Source: Alphaproteobacteria bacterium (lineage in GTDB: Bacteria > Pseudomonadota > Alphaproteobacteria > RF32 > CAG-239). From it: a stretch of 8,921 nucleotides of DNA. Both the position numbers and the translations under genes were made by a program. The stretch lies in contig JAGCTK010000166.1 of the NCBI GenBank assembly GCA_017963715.1, forward strand, positions 1 to 8,921. The letters are read 5' to 3'. The notes beneath the pieces are model-generated. The model did not search any database and was not told the DNA's origin. It worked only from the letters and a program-made list of their open reading frames with translations. Numbering within the stretch: position 1 is the stretch's first letter; every line of letters begins with the position of its first letter. Positions 1-6,134 of the stretch are shown here, piece by piece.

Positions 1-471
1 GATTTTCATCGTATGGATGTCATCAAAGAGCGTGCCGAGCGCCTCGGTATCAAAAATTTACGCCTCATCAATCGGCTCCAAGACACCGATTTTGATTGTT
101 TTATCATCGACAGTCCCTGCTCCGGCTCGGGCACATGGCGCCGTGCCCCCGATGCCAAATTCCGCTTAACACCCAAGCGTTTGGAGGAACTTACAAAAAT
201 TCAATTTGATATTTTGCAAACCGCTTATCAACACACCAAATCGGGCGGTCGTATTATTTATATGACGTGTTCCATCCTCAAAGATGAAAACGAAGATATT
301 GTCAATAAATTTGTGGCTGGGCACCCAGACATCAGTTTTCAGGACCACAAAAAACTTTGGCAGCAAAAAATTGACACGCCCTACCCGTTTACCACTTCAG
401 ACTATTTGAATTTTTCCCCCCTTTTGACCTCAACGGACGGCTTTTTCTTTTGCATGCTCCACAAACATTGA
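1..471 (+). CDS. rsmB: 16S rRNA m5C methyltransferase, RsmB/Sun family (3' part only)
   Basis: The frame is open from base 1, so the gene begins before the window; 156 C-terminal residues are visible. They carry the two cysteine motifs of the RNA cytosine-5 methyltransferase family. Motif IV is DSPCSGSGTWRR (Cys at fragment residue 40). Motif VI is MTCSILKDENED (Cys at residue 90). In the family one Cys attacks C6 of the target cytosine and the other assists release. The stretch WRRAPDAKFRLTP after motif IV and the ending SPLLTSTDGFFFCML are typical of RsmB/Sun proteins, which methylate 16S rRNA in the cytoplasm using S-adenosylmethionine. The N-terminal NusB-like RNA-binding domain expected for RsmB is outside the window, so a shorter RsmB-like paralogue cannot be excluded. 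The stop is TGA at 469-471. I see no convincing terminator after it. Confidence 0.85.
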   Translation, partial: DFHRMDVIKERAERLGIKNLRLINRLQDTDFDCFIIDSPCSGSGTWRRAPDAKFRLTPKRLEELTKIQFDILQTAYQHTKSGGRIIYMTCSILKDENEDIVNKFVAGHPDISFQDHKKLWQQKIDTPYPFTTSDYLNFSPLLTSTDGFFFCMLHKH

Positions 472-490
472 TATCCGAGGTACAAAAAAC

Positions 491-518
491 TTGCAATTTG
501 GCGGCAACTTTGTATAAT
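491..518 (+). promoter_or_regulatory. Sigma70-type promoter for the glycosyltransferase gene
   Basis: TTGCAA at 491-496 and a perfect TATAAT at 513-518 are separated by 16 bp in the short gap after rsmB. The predicted transcription start is near 525. The elements are read directly; activity is inferred. Confidence 0.65.
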
Positions 519-524
519 CACCTT

Positions 525-569
525 ATGTCGAAAATGCCGAATTGTTACAGATATGTAAAGGAATTGTGA
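525..569 (+). CDS. Possible 14-codon leader ORF ahead of the glycosyltransferase
   Basis: ATG at 525-527 opens a 14-codon frame (MSKMPNCYRYVKEL) that closes with TGA at 567-569. That stop overlaps the glycosyltransferase ATG (569-571) by one base, giving TGATG, a common arrangement for coupled translation. The ATG lies about 7 bp after the -10 hexamer, so the transcript could begin at or next to it and the ORF would be leaderless. There is no sequence similarity to judge by and the ORF may be chance, so the confidence is low. Confidence 0.25.
   Translation: MSKMPNCYRYVKEL
556..562 (+). promoter_or_regulatory. Ribosome binding site fixing the glycosyltransferase start
   Basis: TAAAGGA ends 6 nt before the ATG at 569. 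It favours that start over the in-frame TTG at 542, which lies upstream of this site and has no Shine-Dalgarno of its own. Confidence 0.7.
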
Positions 570-1525
570 TGACATCTCAAAGCATAAAAATTTCGGTCAT
601 TATGCCCGTTTACAACGTCGAAAAATACCTTGAGCGTTGTTTATCAAGCATTTGCCATCAAACATATCAAAATATCGAAATCATTTGTATTGATGACGGC
701 TCCACAGACAAAAGTCTTGAAATATTAAAACAGTTTCAAGACCGTGACGAGCGCATCAAAATCATCTCGCAACAAAACGGAGGAGTATCCAAAGCACGCA
801 ACAAAGGTCTTTCAGAGGCTACCGGATCATATATTTATTTTATGGATTCCGATGATGCTCTGCATCCTCAAACTTTTGAGATATGTCTTCATTTTGCACT
901 CAAACATCAGGCCGAACTTGTCTGTTTCGGCTTCAAGCCTTCAGACGGCCATTTACTTGAAACATCGCCCGTTGATATATCCGCGCTCAAATCTTATGAT
1001 ACAGATAATCCGCTTTTTCGGTGTTTACAATCCGGTCCGTTTCGCATTCCTTTTAACGTATGGACAAAGTTTTATGCCGCCGAGTTACTCAAAAACACAC
1101 GCTTTGTTGAAAATATTTATTTTGAAGACGCACCACACACGATTGAAATGTTGCTCAAGCACCCTAAAACCGTCATTATTGATGCCAACCTTTACTTTTA
1201 CACCAAAAATTTGTCTTCGATTTCGCATCAAAAAGCCACTTTAAAATCACTTCAAGATTACCGCACCGGCATGCTGCAAATGTATACAGCCGCTCTTAAA
1301 AGCGGTTCGAAAAAAGACCTACAATACATTCGGCACGTTATTTTTCCGCGATACATCAACAATCAATACAAATATTGCCGACAAGCATCACCCGAGCGAC
1401 GGCATGAACTGTATACTTATTTTGCACAATCTCTTAAGCAATACAAAAAATATAAACTGATTGATTGGACCGGTTGCGGCTTATTTAAGAGTTTGAGATA
1501 TATCTATTTAATGCTCAAATATTAA
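569..1525 (+). CDS. Family 2 glycosyltransferase (GT-A fold)
   Basis: The protein has 318 residues from the ATG at 569. The N-terminal GT2 domain is clear: [18 protein letters not shown] (residues 8-25), IDDGSTD (41-47, nucleotide-sugar binding), [11 protein letters not shown] (71-81) and MDSDD (92-96, the metal-binding DXD). A later [10 protein letters not shown] (165-174) followed by FED (185-187) matches the acceptor-side motif of bacterial polysaccharide GT2 enzymes, where the acidic residue is the likely catalytic base. I see no signal peptide or membrane helix, so it is probably cytoplasmic or peripheral, using a UDP- or similar sugar for LPS, capsule or another surface glycan; donor and acceptor cannot be told. 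It stands alone, with its own promoter, between rsmB and glyA rather than in a polysaccharide cluster. Sampled lines look more AT-rich than glyA, which may hint at transfer. Its TAA overlaps the glyA stop tail-to-tail by 4 bp. Confidence 0.88.
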   Translation: MTSQSIKISVIMPVYNVEKYLERCLSSICHQTYQNIEIICIDDGSTDKSLEILKQFQDRDERIKIISQQNGGVSKARNKGLSEATGSYIYFMDSDDALHPQTFEICLHFALKHQAELVCFGFKPSDGHLLETSPVDISALKSYDTDNPLFRCLQSGPFRIPFNVWTKFYAAELLKNTRFVENIYFEDAPHTIEMLLKHPKTVIIDANLYFYTKNLSSISHQKATLKSLQDYRTGMLQMYTAALKSGSKKDLQYIRHVIFPRYINNQYKYCRQASPERRHELYTYFAQSLKQYKKYKLIDWTGCGLFKSLRYIYLMLKY

Positions 1526-2781
1526 CGGTAAATTTCAAAGCGGTGACATAAAGCAATCATCTCTTGCGCCGTTTTTTCAATAACCGATTCGGCACTGCCT
1601 GCTGCCAAAGCATCCACAACATCCGAGATGGCATGACCGATTTTTTCAAACTCGGCCTCCTTAAAGCCGCGCGTCGTACCGGCCGGCGTTCCGAGACGGA
1701 TGCCTGATGTTACTTTTGGCGGCTGTGGGTCAAAAGGAATCGCATTTTTGTTGCAAGTGATATGCGCTCTCTCAAGCGCCTCGGAAACCACGTCACCCGT
1801 TAAACCCTTTGGTCGCAAATCAACCAACAACAAATGCGTATCCGTACCGCCCGAGACCAATTTAAGCCCGCGCTCAACCAAAACTTCGCCCAACGCCTTG
1901 GCGTTTTTAATAACCTGCGCGGCATAATTCTTAAATGCCGGTGTCAAATCTTCCTGAAAGCACACGGCTTTAGCCGCAATCACATGCTCCAGCGGTCCGC
2001 CTTGCGTACCGGGAAAAACAGCCGAATTGATTTTCTTGGCAATGTTTTCATCATTGGTCAAAATCAAACCGCCTCTCGGTCCGCGCAATGTTTTATGCGT
2101 GGTTGATGTCACAACATCGGCATATTTTAACGGATTTTCATGAACGCCGCCGGCCACCAAACCTGCAAAGTGAGCCATATCAACCATCAAATAAGCCCTT
2201 GCTTTGTCCGCAATCTCGCGAAATCTCTTAAAATCAATGGCCCGCGGATATGCCGAACCGCCTGCAATAATCAATTTCGGCTGATGTGAAAGTGCCAACC
2301 GCTCCACCTCATCATAATCAATCAAACCCGTATCTTCTTTGACGCCGTATGAAACAGAATTCAGCCACTTACCCGAAATCGACACTTTAGCACCATGTGT
2401 TAAATGTCCGCCGGCGCTTAAACTCATCCCGAGTATTGTATCACACGGTTGCAAAAGCGCGACATAAACAGCCGTATTGGCTTGGCTGCCCGAATGCGGT
2501 TGCACATTGGCAAACCCGGCATTAAAAAGTTTTTTGGCGCGTTCAATGGCCAATGTCTCAATTTCATCAATCACGCCGCATCCGTGATAATAGCGGTGCG
2601 ACGGATAACCTTCCGCATATTTGTTGGTCAACACCGAACCTTGCGCTTGCATCACCGCTTTTGAGGCATAGTTTTCCGAAGCAATCAATTCAATCTGTTC
2701 CAATTGCCGCACATTTTCTTTTTCAATCAGGTCAAAAATTTCTTTGTCTTCGCCCTCAAGCGTCTTTTCAAAATCCATCAT
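1522..2781 (-). CDS. glyA: Serine hydroxymethyltransferase
   Basis: This 419-residue cytoplasmic PLP enzyme interconverts serine plus tetrahydrofolate with glycine plus 5,10-methylene-tetrahydrofolate, the main source of one-carbon units. Family landmarks are intact: LIASENYAS (32-40), [13 protein letters not shown] (53-65), HSGSQAN (96-102), [13 protein letters not shown] (200-212) with the PLP-contacting Asp201 and His204, and [14 protein letters not shown] (225-238), where Lys230 is the PLP Schiff-base lysine. Length matches the usual 417-430. Two Met codons open the frame; the first (2779-2781) is preferred because GAGGAA at 2791-2796 sits 9 nt away. That site lies in the end of rpiB, whose stop is only 6 nt upstream, so the two genes are co-transcribed and probably translationally coupled. 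The 3' end overlaps the convergent glycosyltransferase by 4 bp and no terminator is visible. Confidence 0.97.
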   Translation of the reverse strand: MMDFEKTLEGEDKEIFDLIEKENVRQLEQIELIASENYASKAVMQAQGSVLTNKYAEGYPSHRYYHGCGVIDEIETLAIERAKKLFNAGFANVQPHSGSQANTAVYVALLQPCDTILGMSLSAGGHLTHGAKVSISGKWLNSVSYGVKEDTGLIDYDEVERLALSHQPKLIIAGGSAYPRAIDFKRFREIADKARAYLMVDMAHFAGLVAGGVHENPLKYADVVTSTTHKTLRGPRGGLILTNDENIAKKINSAVFPGTQGGPLEHVIAAKAVCFQEDLTPAFKNYAAQVIKNAKALGEVLVERGLKLVSGGTDTHLLLVDLRPKGLTGDVVSEALERAHITCNKNAIPFDPQPPKVTSGIRLGTPAGTTRGFKEAEFEKIGHAISDVVDALAAGSAESVIEKTAQEMIALCHRFEIYR

Positions 2782-2787
2782 AATGCT

Positions 2788-3219
2788 TTATTCCTCATCC
2801 AATTTATCGATTCGTTTTTGGTGGCGCCCGCCCTCAAATTCCGTTTGCAAAAAAATATCAATGCGACGCACAACATCATCAAATGCCATAGTCCGACCGC
2901 CAAAAGCAATAATATTCGCATTGTTGTGTTTTTTGGCCATTTGCGCCGATACATCATCATACAACAAGGCGGCCCGAATACCTTTCAAGCGGTTGGCAGC
3001 CATTGAAATACCGACACCCGTACCGCAGATAGCAATTCCCAAATCTGCTCGGCCGTCAAGAATATGGCGCGCCATTTTAACGCCATAATCCGGATAATCA
3101 ACCGGTTCAGGCGTATAGGTGCCTAAATCTTCCAACTCAACATTTTTCTTTTGATAATGTTCAATCAATTGTTGTTTCAAAGCAAAACCGCCATGATCGG
3201 CCGCAATCGCAATTTTCAT
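2788..3219 (-). CDS. rpiB: Ribose-5-phosphate isomerase B
   Basis: This 143-residue protein of the RpiB/LacAB family interconverts ribose-5-phosphate and ribulose-5-phosphate in the cytoplasmic pentose phosphate pathway. The active site is complete. Asp8-His9 lie in AADHGG, Cys65 and Thr67 in ICGTGVGISMAANR, His98 in KKHNNANI, and Arg132 and Arg136 in GGRHQKRI. This matches the E. coli enzyme shifted by one residue. The start ATG (3217-3219) has GGGAGA at 3226-3231, 6 nt away. It is the first gene of an rpiB-glyA operon, a linkage seen widely in Alphaproteobacteria. A galactose-6-phosphate isomerase subunit is the alternative within the family, but the active-site residues and the glyA context favour RpiB. 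Confidence 0.95.
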   Translation of the reverse strand: MKIAIAADHGGFALKQQLIEHYQKKNVELEDLGTYTPEPVDYPDYGVKMARHILDGRADLGIAICGTGVGISMAANRLKGIRAALLYDDVSAQMAKKHNNANIIAFGGRTMAFDDVVRRIDIFLQTEFEGGRHQKRIDKLDEE

Positions 3220-3240
3220 GACACATCTCCCTTTAATTTC

Positions 3241-3271
3241 AAGATGGTTTTACTTAACAATAAATCATCTT
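3241..3271 (-). repeat. Imperfect inverted repeat in the rpiB upstream region
   Basis: AAGATG at 3241-3246 and CATCTT at 3266-3271 form 6-bp arms. Further pairing inside (a G/T position, then TTT against AAA) encloses an A/T-rich loop. It lies 22-52 nt upstream of the rpiB start and could form a hairpin in the mRNA leader. No -35/-10 pair for rpiB is convincing; TTGAAC (minus strand, 3297-3302) followed by TATTTT-like sequence is the best weak candidate. Confidence 0.3.
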
Positions 3272-3330
3272 AAAATAAAAGTTTTTTTTGCGGTTTGTTC
3301 AAAAAAAGTGCAAAATGTCAAAAAAAAGTG

Positions 3331-3360
3331 TTGACGAGGCCTAAAAAATTTGTATATAAG
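3331..3360 (+). promoter_or_regulatory. Promoter of the tRNA-Cys/tRNA-Asn unit
   Basis: TTGACG at 3331-3336 is followed by TATATA at 3353-3358 (16 bp spacer), or by TATAAG at 3355-3360 (18 bp). This places the transcription start about 20 bp before the mature tRNA-Cys 5' end. A-tracts at 3301-3307 and 3320-3327 upstream could act like an UP element. Confidence 0.7.
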
Positions 3361-3384
3361 GGATATACCGTAAGGTACCGAGGC

Positions 3385-3459
3385 GGCCGGTTGGCAGAAT
3401 GGCTTATGCAGAGGACTGCAAATCCTTTTATATCGGTTCAATTCCGGTACCGGCCTCCA
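3385..3459 (+). tRNA. tRNA-Cys (anticodon GCA)
   Basis: The cloverleaf folds fully. Acceptor GGCCGGT (3385-3391) pairs with ACCGGCC (3449-3455). The D stem is GCA/TGC. Anticodon stem GAGGA/TCCTT encloses CTGCAAA with GCA at 3418-3420. T stem ATCGG/CCGGT encloses TTCAATT. The discriminator is T at 3456, the expected U73 identity base for cysteine tRNA, and CCA (3457-3459) is encoded. It shares a transcript with tRNA-Asn 4 bp downstream. Confidence 0.96.
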
Positions 3460-3463
3460 ATAT

Positions 3464-3538
3464 TCCGACTTAGCTCAGCGGTAGAGCAATCGGCTGTTAA
3501 CCGATCGGTCGTCCGTTCGAACCGGACAGTCGGAGCCA
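3464..3538 (+). tRNA. tRNA-Asn (anticodon GTT)
   Basis: Acceptor TCCGACT (3464-3470) pairs with AGTCGGA (3528-3534). D stem is GCTC/GAGC. Anticodon stem ATCGG/CCGAT encloses CTGTTAA with GTT at 3496-3498. T stem GTCCG/CGGAC encloses TTCGAAC. The discriminator is G (3535), as expected for asparagine, and CCA is encoded at 3536-3538. A terminator follows at once. Confidence 0.97.
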
Positions 3539-3541
3539 AGT

Positions 3542-3578
3542 AAAAACCTGTTTTTATTGAATAAAAACAGGTTTTTTT
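3542..3578 (+). terminator. Rho-independent terminator after tRNA-Asn, probably bidirectional
   Basis: A long perfect stem, AAAAACCTGTTTTTAT with its complement ATAAAAACAGGTTTTT, closes on a 3-nt loop and runs into a 7-T tract (3572-3578). The A-tract on the left gives a T-tract on the opposite strand, so it could also stop leftward transcripts arriving from the 4294-4746 gene. Confidence 0.88.
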
Positions 3579-3616
3579 ATATATCAAACGCGCCATTAAA
3601 ATTTTTAGAAAAAAAC

Positions 3617-3645
3617 TTGACTTTTTGTCAGATTTAGGCTATATT
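3617..3645 (+). promoter_or_regulatory. Near-consensus sigma70-type promoter for the small paralogue pair
   Basis: TTGACT (3617-3622), a 17-bp spacer and TATATT (3640-3645) make the best-formed promoter in the window. Transcription should start near A3652. The TTG codon at 3644 lies inside the -10 element and so cannot be the translation start of the gene behind it. Confidence 0.75.
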
Positions 3646-3694
3646 GCACTTATCAAATTTTATTATGTTTCAATTTTTCTTAAACTACCTACAT

Positions 3695-3979
3695 ATGAAT
3701 AAATGCATTTATAGGCAAGAACAGCCGAAAGCCGTCGTATTTATTTATTCTGACGGTGAAAGCAAAGTTCAAATCTTTTCAAATCAAATCAGAAAAAGGG
3801 TTGAAGACGGCCCTTATCTTGAGTTTGATGTGACAATTCCTGAGGCTCTCAAAGCCGAGATTAAGTCAATCAAATCTTGGAAAGTTGGCCAAAGCGACGC
3901 TCTCAAAGCATTTTGCCGGGATTGCTTACAACAGGCAGCCCGGAAAAATTCATTTTTTAACTGTTTTATAAACGTATAG
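3695..3979 (+). CDS. Uncharacterised small protein, first of a tandem pair
   Basis: I do not recognise this family. From the ATG at 3695 it encodes 94 residues with no signal peptide or membrane helix. The first half looks beta-rich (AVVFIYSDGESKVQIF, then DGPYLEFDVTIP at 38-49). The second half looks helical and ends in CLQQAARKNSFFNCFINV. An in-frame ATG at 3665 would add 10 residues. I prefer 3695 because the following gene then aligns from its first residue, with DGP at 38-40 in both. Neither ATG has a visible Shine-Dalgarno sequence, which is unusual here. It follows a strong promoter, lies just behind a tRNA pair, and is separated by 4 nt from its apparent paralogue. Function is unknown. 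Confidence 0.65.
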   Translation: MNKCIYRQEQPKAVVFIYSDGESKVQIFSNQIRKRVEDGPYLEFDVTIPEALKAEIKSIKSWKVGQSDALKAFCRDCLQQAARKNSFFNCFINV

Positions 3980-3983
3980 AAAG

Positions 3984-4274
3984 ATGAAGATGATTAAAAT
4001 TGCTAACCGAAGATGCGGGTATGACAGAGCACGCATTTTTGTTGATCTTGACAAGAAGATGGTTTTGGCCGCCGGCCGGGAATGTTTATTTTTTGACGGT
4101 CCACTCGTCATTGTCAATGTCGTCTTAACCGATGATATGGCAAACGAAATCGTTTCGTGGAATCAAACGCCGAAACGTTACCGTAAAAAGAGTCACAACT
4201 TAAGAGGTCTGATTGCGACCGCCTATCAAAAAGCGGCCGATCGAGACGGTTGGTTTGAAAAATTTATCAAATGA
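3984..4274 (+). CDS. Uncharacterised small protein, second of a tandem pair
   Basis: This unrecognised protein has 96 residues and is rich in Lys and Arg; no membrane segment is visible. It resembles the preceding gene product. DGP falls at residues 38-40 in both, followed by a beta-like stretch with a shared Val, then a shared EI at 55-56. A C-terminal segment can be lined up over about 24 residues with shared Leu, Gln-x-Ala-Ala, Phe-x-x-Phe-Ile (YQKAADRDGWFEKFI here). Identity is low overall, so common origin is an inference. The start at 3984 is 4 nt after the previous stop, with only a weak GAAAG in front; ATG at 3990 is an alternative. The gene ends at a hairpin terminator, so the pair forms a two-gene operon. 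Confidence 0.7.
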   Translation: MKMIKIANRRCGYDRARIFVDLDKKMVLAAGRECLFFDGPLVIVNVVLTDDMANEIVSWNQTPKRYRKKSHNLRGLIATAYQKAADRDGWFEKFIK

Positions 4275-4280
4275 CTTTGT

Positions 4281-4316
4281 TCCTCCTTTCGCACTACTGC
4301 GATTGGAGGATTTTTT
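4281..4316 (+). terminator. Rho-independent terminator of the small paralogue operon
   Basis: TCCTCC (4281-4286) pairs with GGAGGA (4305-4310). An inner TCGCA/TGCGA stem (4289-4293 with 4298-4302) closes on CTAC, and six T follow (4311-4316). There is no T-tract on the opposite strand, so it acts rightward only. The loop contains the stop codon of the minus-strand gene. Confidence 0.85.
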
Positions 4317-4746
4317 GTATCTGGTTGTTCTCATTTTGCATCAAACTTTCGGCTTGTTTTTCAAGGCTCATGATGCTACCAAGTTCAGAATATTGATAAT
4401 CTTGCTCTTTGGGTTTCATGTCAAAATCCGAAAAATCAAAAAATGATGCCAAAAGCATACCGCAAACAAAAGAAAAACTCATCAATATCGTTTCTTTGAA
4501 TATTGCCGAAAACGTTGCTTTCCAGTCGGTATCACGTGCATTGTCTTTTAAAACAGGTCTAAAAAAATATACATACCCCGCCGAAAAAATAAAAAACAAC
4601 AAATAAATATGATAATGTGCATAAACGGTTTTCAGTTGTTCTCCATCCAAAAACACATAGGAGGCAACACCCGTCAACCCGCCGAGCAACACGGCCGGAT
4701 TAAAAATAATCCCTGTCGTAAACAGTGCCAAAAAACCTTTGAGCAT
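4294..4746 (-). CDS. Uncharacterised membrane protein cotranscribed with glmM
   Basis: I do not recognise this 150-residue protein. Hydrophobic stretches at about residues 3-33 (one or two helices, with FNPAVLLGGLTGVASYVF), 46-62 (HIYLLFFIFSAGYVYFF) and 84-104 (KETILMSFSFVCGMLLASFF) predict three or four inner-membrane segments. A polar tail rich in Gln, Glu and Asn (105-150) follows. The ATG at 4744-4746 lies 2 nt after the glmM stop with only a weak AGAGAC ahead, so translation is probably coupled to glmM. Its stop (4294-4296) lies in the loop of the terminator of the facing operon, and its last codons are the stem of that hairpin. No terminator of its own is visible on the minus strand. 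Context suggests envelope work, but that is inference only. Confidence 0.75.
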   Translation of the reverse strand: MLKGFLALFTTGIIFNPAVLLGGLTGVASYVFLDGEQLKTVYAHYHIYLLFFIFSAGYVYFFRPVLKDNARDTDWKATFSAIFKETILMSFSFVCGMLLASFFDFSDFDMKPKEQDYQYSELGSIMSLEKQAESLMQNENNQIQKILQSQ

Positions 4747-4748
4747 AA

Positions 4749-6098
4749 TCAGTCTCTGTACTGTCCGATTGTGTCTTCAATTTGCACGCTGACAGCATAC
4801 ACCAATTGCTCGTCAGGGGCTTCAACCCGCACCTTAATCACGGGTTCCGTACCTGATTTTCGCACAATCACCGATCCGATACCCTGCATTTTTTGCTGCA
4901 TTCTCAAAATCACATCTTTCACATCCGGAGCCTCATAGGCATTATTCATCTCATCGGTACCTGCAAAACGGATATTGGTGATTTTGCACGGACATTTTGT
5001 AAACACCGGAAAGATTTCGCCCGACTTACGCCCGTCTTCTTTAACGGCCAAACAGCACATTAAAGCGGCAATCAATGCATCACCTGTTCGCGCATAATCC
5101 AGCAAAACGATGTGTCCCGATTCTTCCCCGCCGAGGCTGGCACCGATTTGGCGCATTTGTTCAATCACATACCGTTCACCCACATTAGTGCGATAAAAGC
5201 TGATGGCGCGTTCATGTAAATATTTTTCCAACCCTAAATTTGACCAAATCGTTGCCACAACCGCATCACCTTTGAGTTTATCATGACGGTGCAAATAGTC
5301 TGCCAAAAATGCAATAATCTGGTCGCCATCGATCCGATGCCCTAAATGATCCACCACAATCAACCTGTCACCGTCACCGTCCACCGCAATACCCAAATGT
5401 GCGTGCGAATCCACAACCGTTTGCTCTAAAATTTCGGTATGTTGCGAACCGCAATGTTCATTGATGTTGTACCCGTTCGGTTCATTTGAAAGCACAATCA
5501 CGCCGGCGCCCAAGGTTTTAAATATTTGCGGCATAAATTTCGAAAAAGCACCGTTGGCACAATCAATCACCAGTCTTAAACCTTCCAAAGCATTTTCCGT
5601 CGGTGCAAGTTTCAAAACATTTTCGATATACGTCGGCACCGATGTTTTGTCTTTGTATACTTTGCCGACCTCATCAACCGAACCAACAAACTTTTCATCC
5701 GAAATCAAAAGTTCTTCCACTTTTCTGTTCCACTCATCCGAAAATTTATTGCCATACGGCCCGATCAATTTAATACCGTTGTCGCGATACGGATTATGCG
5801 AAGCCGTAATCATAATCCCCATATCAACATCCAAATCTTGTATCTGCGATGTCACAACCGGCGTCGGTGCCACCCGCATTTTAACAACATCGACACCCAT
5901 CGAGGTAAAACCGGCCGTCAGTGCCGCTTCCAACATATAACTTGACACGCGCGTATCTTTGGCAATGGCCACCCGTTTTTTTGTTGTGCAAATCAATCGA
6001 CTGAGCACTTGTGCCAACCTCAAGGCGACCTCGGCCGTCATCGGAAAACTGTTGGCCACACCCCGCATGCCGTCTGTTCCAAAAAGTGCATGTGCCAT
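4749..6098 (-). CDS. glmM: Phosphoglucosamine mutase
   Basis: This 449-residue cytoplasmic enzyme converts glucosamine-6-phosphate to glucosamine-1-phosphate, the step feeding UDP-GlcNAc for peptidoglycan and LPS. Family landmarks of the alpha-D-phosphohexomutases are present in order: FGTDGMRG (6-13), the active-site TASHNPYRDNGIKL with phosphoserine Ser100 (98-111), the metal-binding DGDGDR (240-245), the sugar-binding GGEESGH (323-329), and the phosphate-binding RKSGTEP (413-419). Length is typical (about 445-450). The sequence near 283-290 reads TIWSNLGL, where TVMSNLGL is more usual. The start at 6098 has a strong AAGGAGA (6105-6111), 6 nt away. The gene begins only about 36 bp after the terminator of the upstream beta-barrel gene, leaving little room for its own promoter. 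The membrane protein gene follows in the same operon. Confidence 0.97.
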   Translation of the reverse strand: MAHALFGTDGMRGVANSFPMTAEVALRLAQVLSRLICTTKKRVAIAKDTRVSSYMLEAALTAGFTSMGVDVVKMRVAPTPVVTSQIQDLDVDMGIMITASHNPYRDNGIKLIGPYGNKFSDEWNRKVEELLISDEKFVGSVDEVGKVYKDKTSVPTYIENVLKLAPTENALEGLRLVIDCANGAFSKFMPQIFKTLGAGVIVLSNEPNGYNINEHCGSQHTEILEQTVVDSHAHLGIAVDGDGDRLIVVDHLGHRIDGDQIIAFLADYLHRHDKLKGDAVVATIWSNLGLEKYLHERAISFYRTNVGERYVIEQMRQIGASLGGEESGHIVLLDYARTGDALIAALMCCLAVKEDGRKSGEIFPVFTKCPCKITNIRFAGTDEMNNAYEAPDVKDVILRMQQKMQGIGSVIVRKSGTEPVIKVRVEAPDEQLVYAVSVQIEDTIGQYRD

Positions 6099-6134
6099 AT
6101 GATATCTCCTTTTTTGTTATCTTAAAAATAATCT

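Noticed and set aside
491..507. TTGC/GCAA inverted bases after rsmB as a terminator
   Set aside because: The stem is only 4 bp with no T-tract, and the bases belong to the -35 region of the next promoter.
744..1244. 166-codon alternative frame inside the glycosyltransferase gene
   Set aside because: The overlapping frame carries all the GT2 motifs; this one has none and no ribosome binding site.
3301..3330. Two AAAAAAAGTG copies as a CRISPR-like or mobile-element repeat
   Set aside because: There are only two short copies, 20 bp apart, next to a promoter; A-tract phasing is the simpler reading.
3295..3543. 82-codon frame across the tRNA region
   Set aside because: It runs straight through the tRNA promoter and both tRNAs; the tRNA folds are complete, so the frame is accidental.
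3464..4316. Integrated element with attachment sites at tRNA-Asn
   Set aside because: I saw no integrase, no excision gene and no second copy of the tRNA 3' end in the window.
5461..5940. 159-codon plus-strand frame opposite glmM
   Set aside because: It lies fully inside an intact, motif-complete glmM and its translation has no recognisable family features; it is an antisense shadow.
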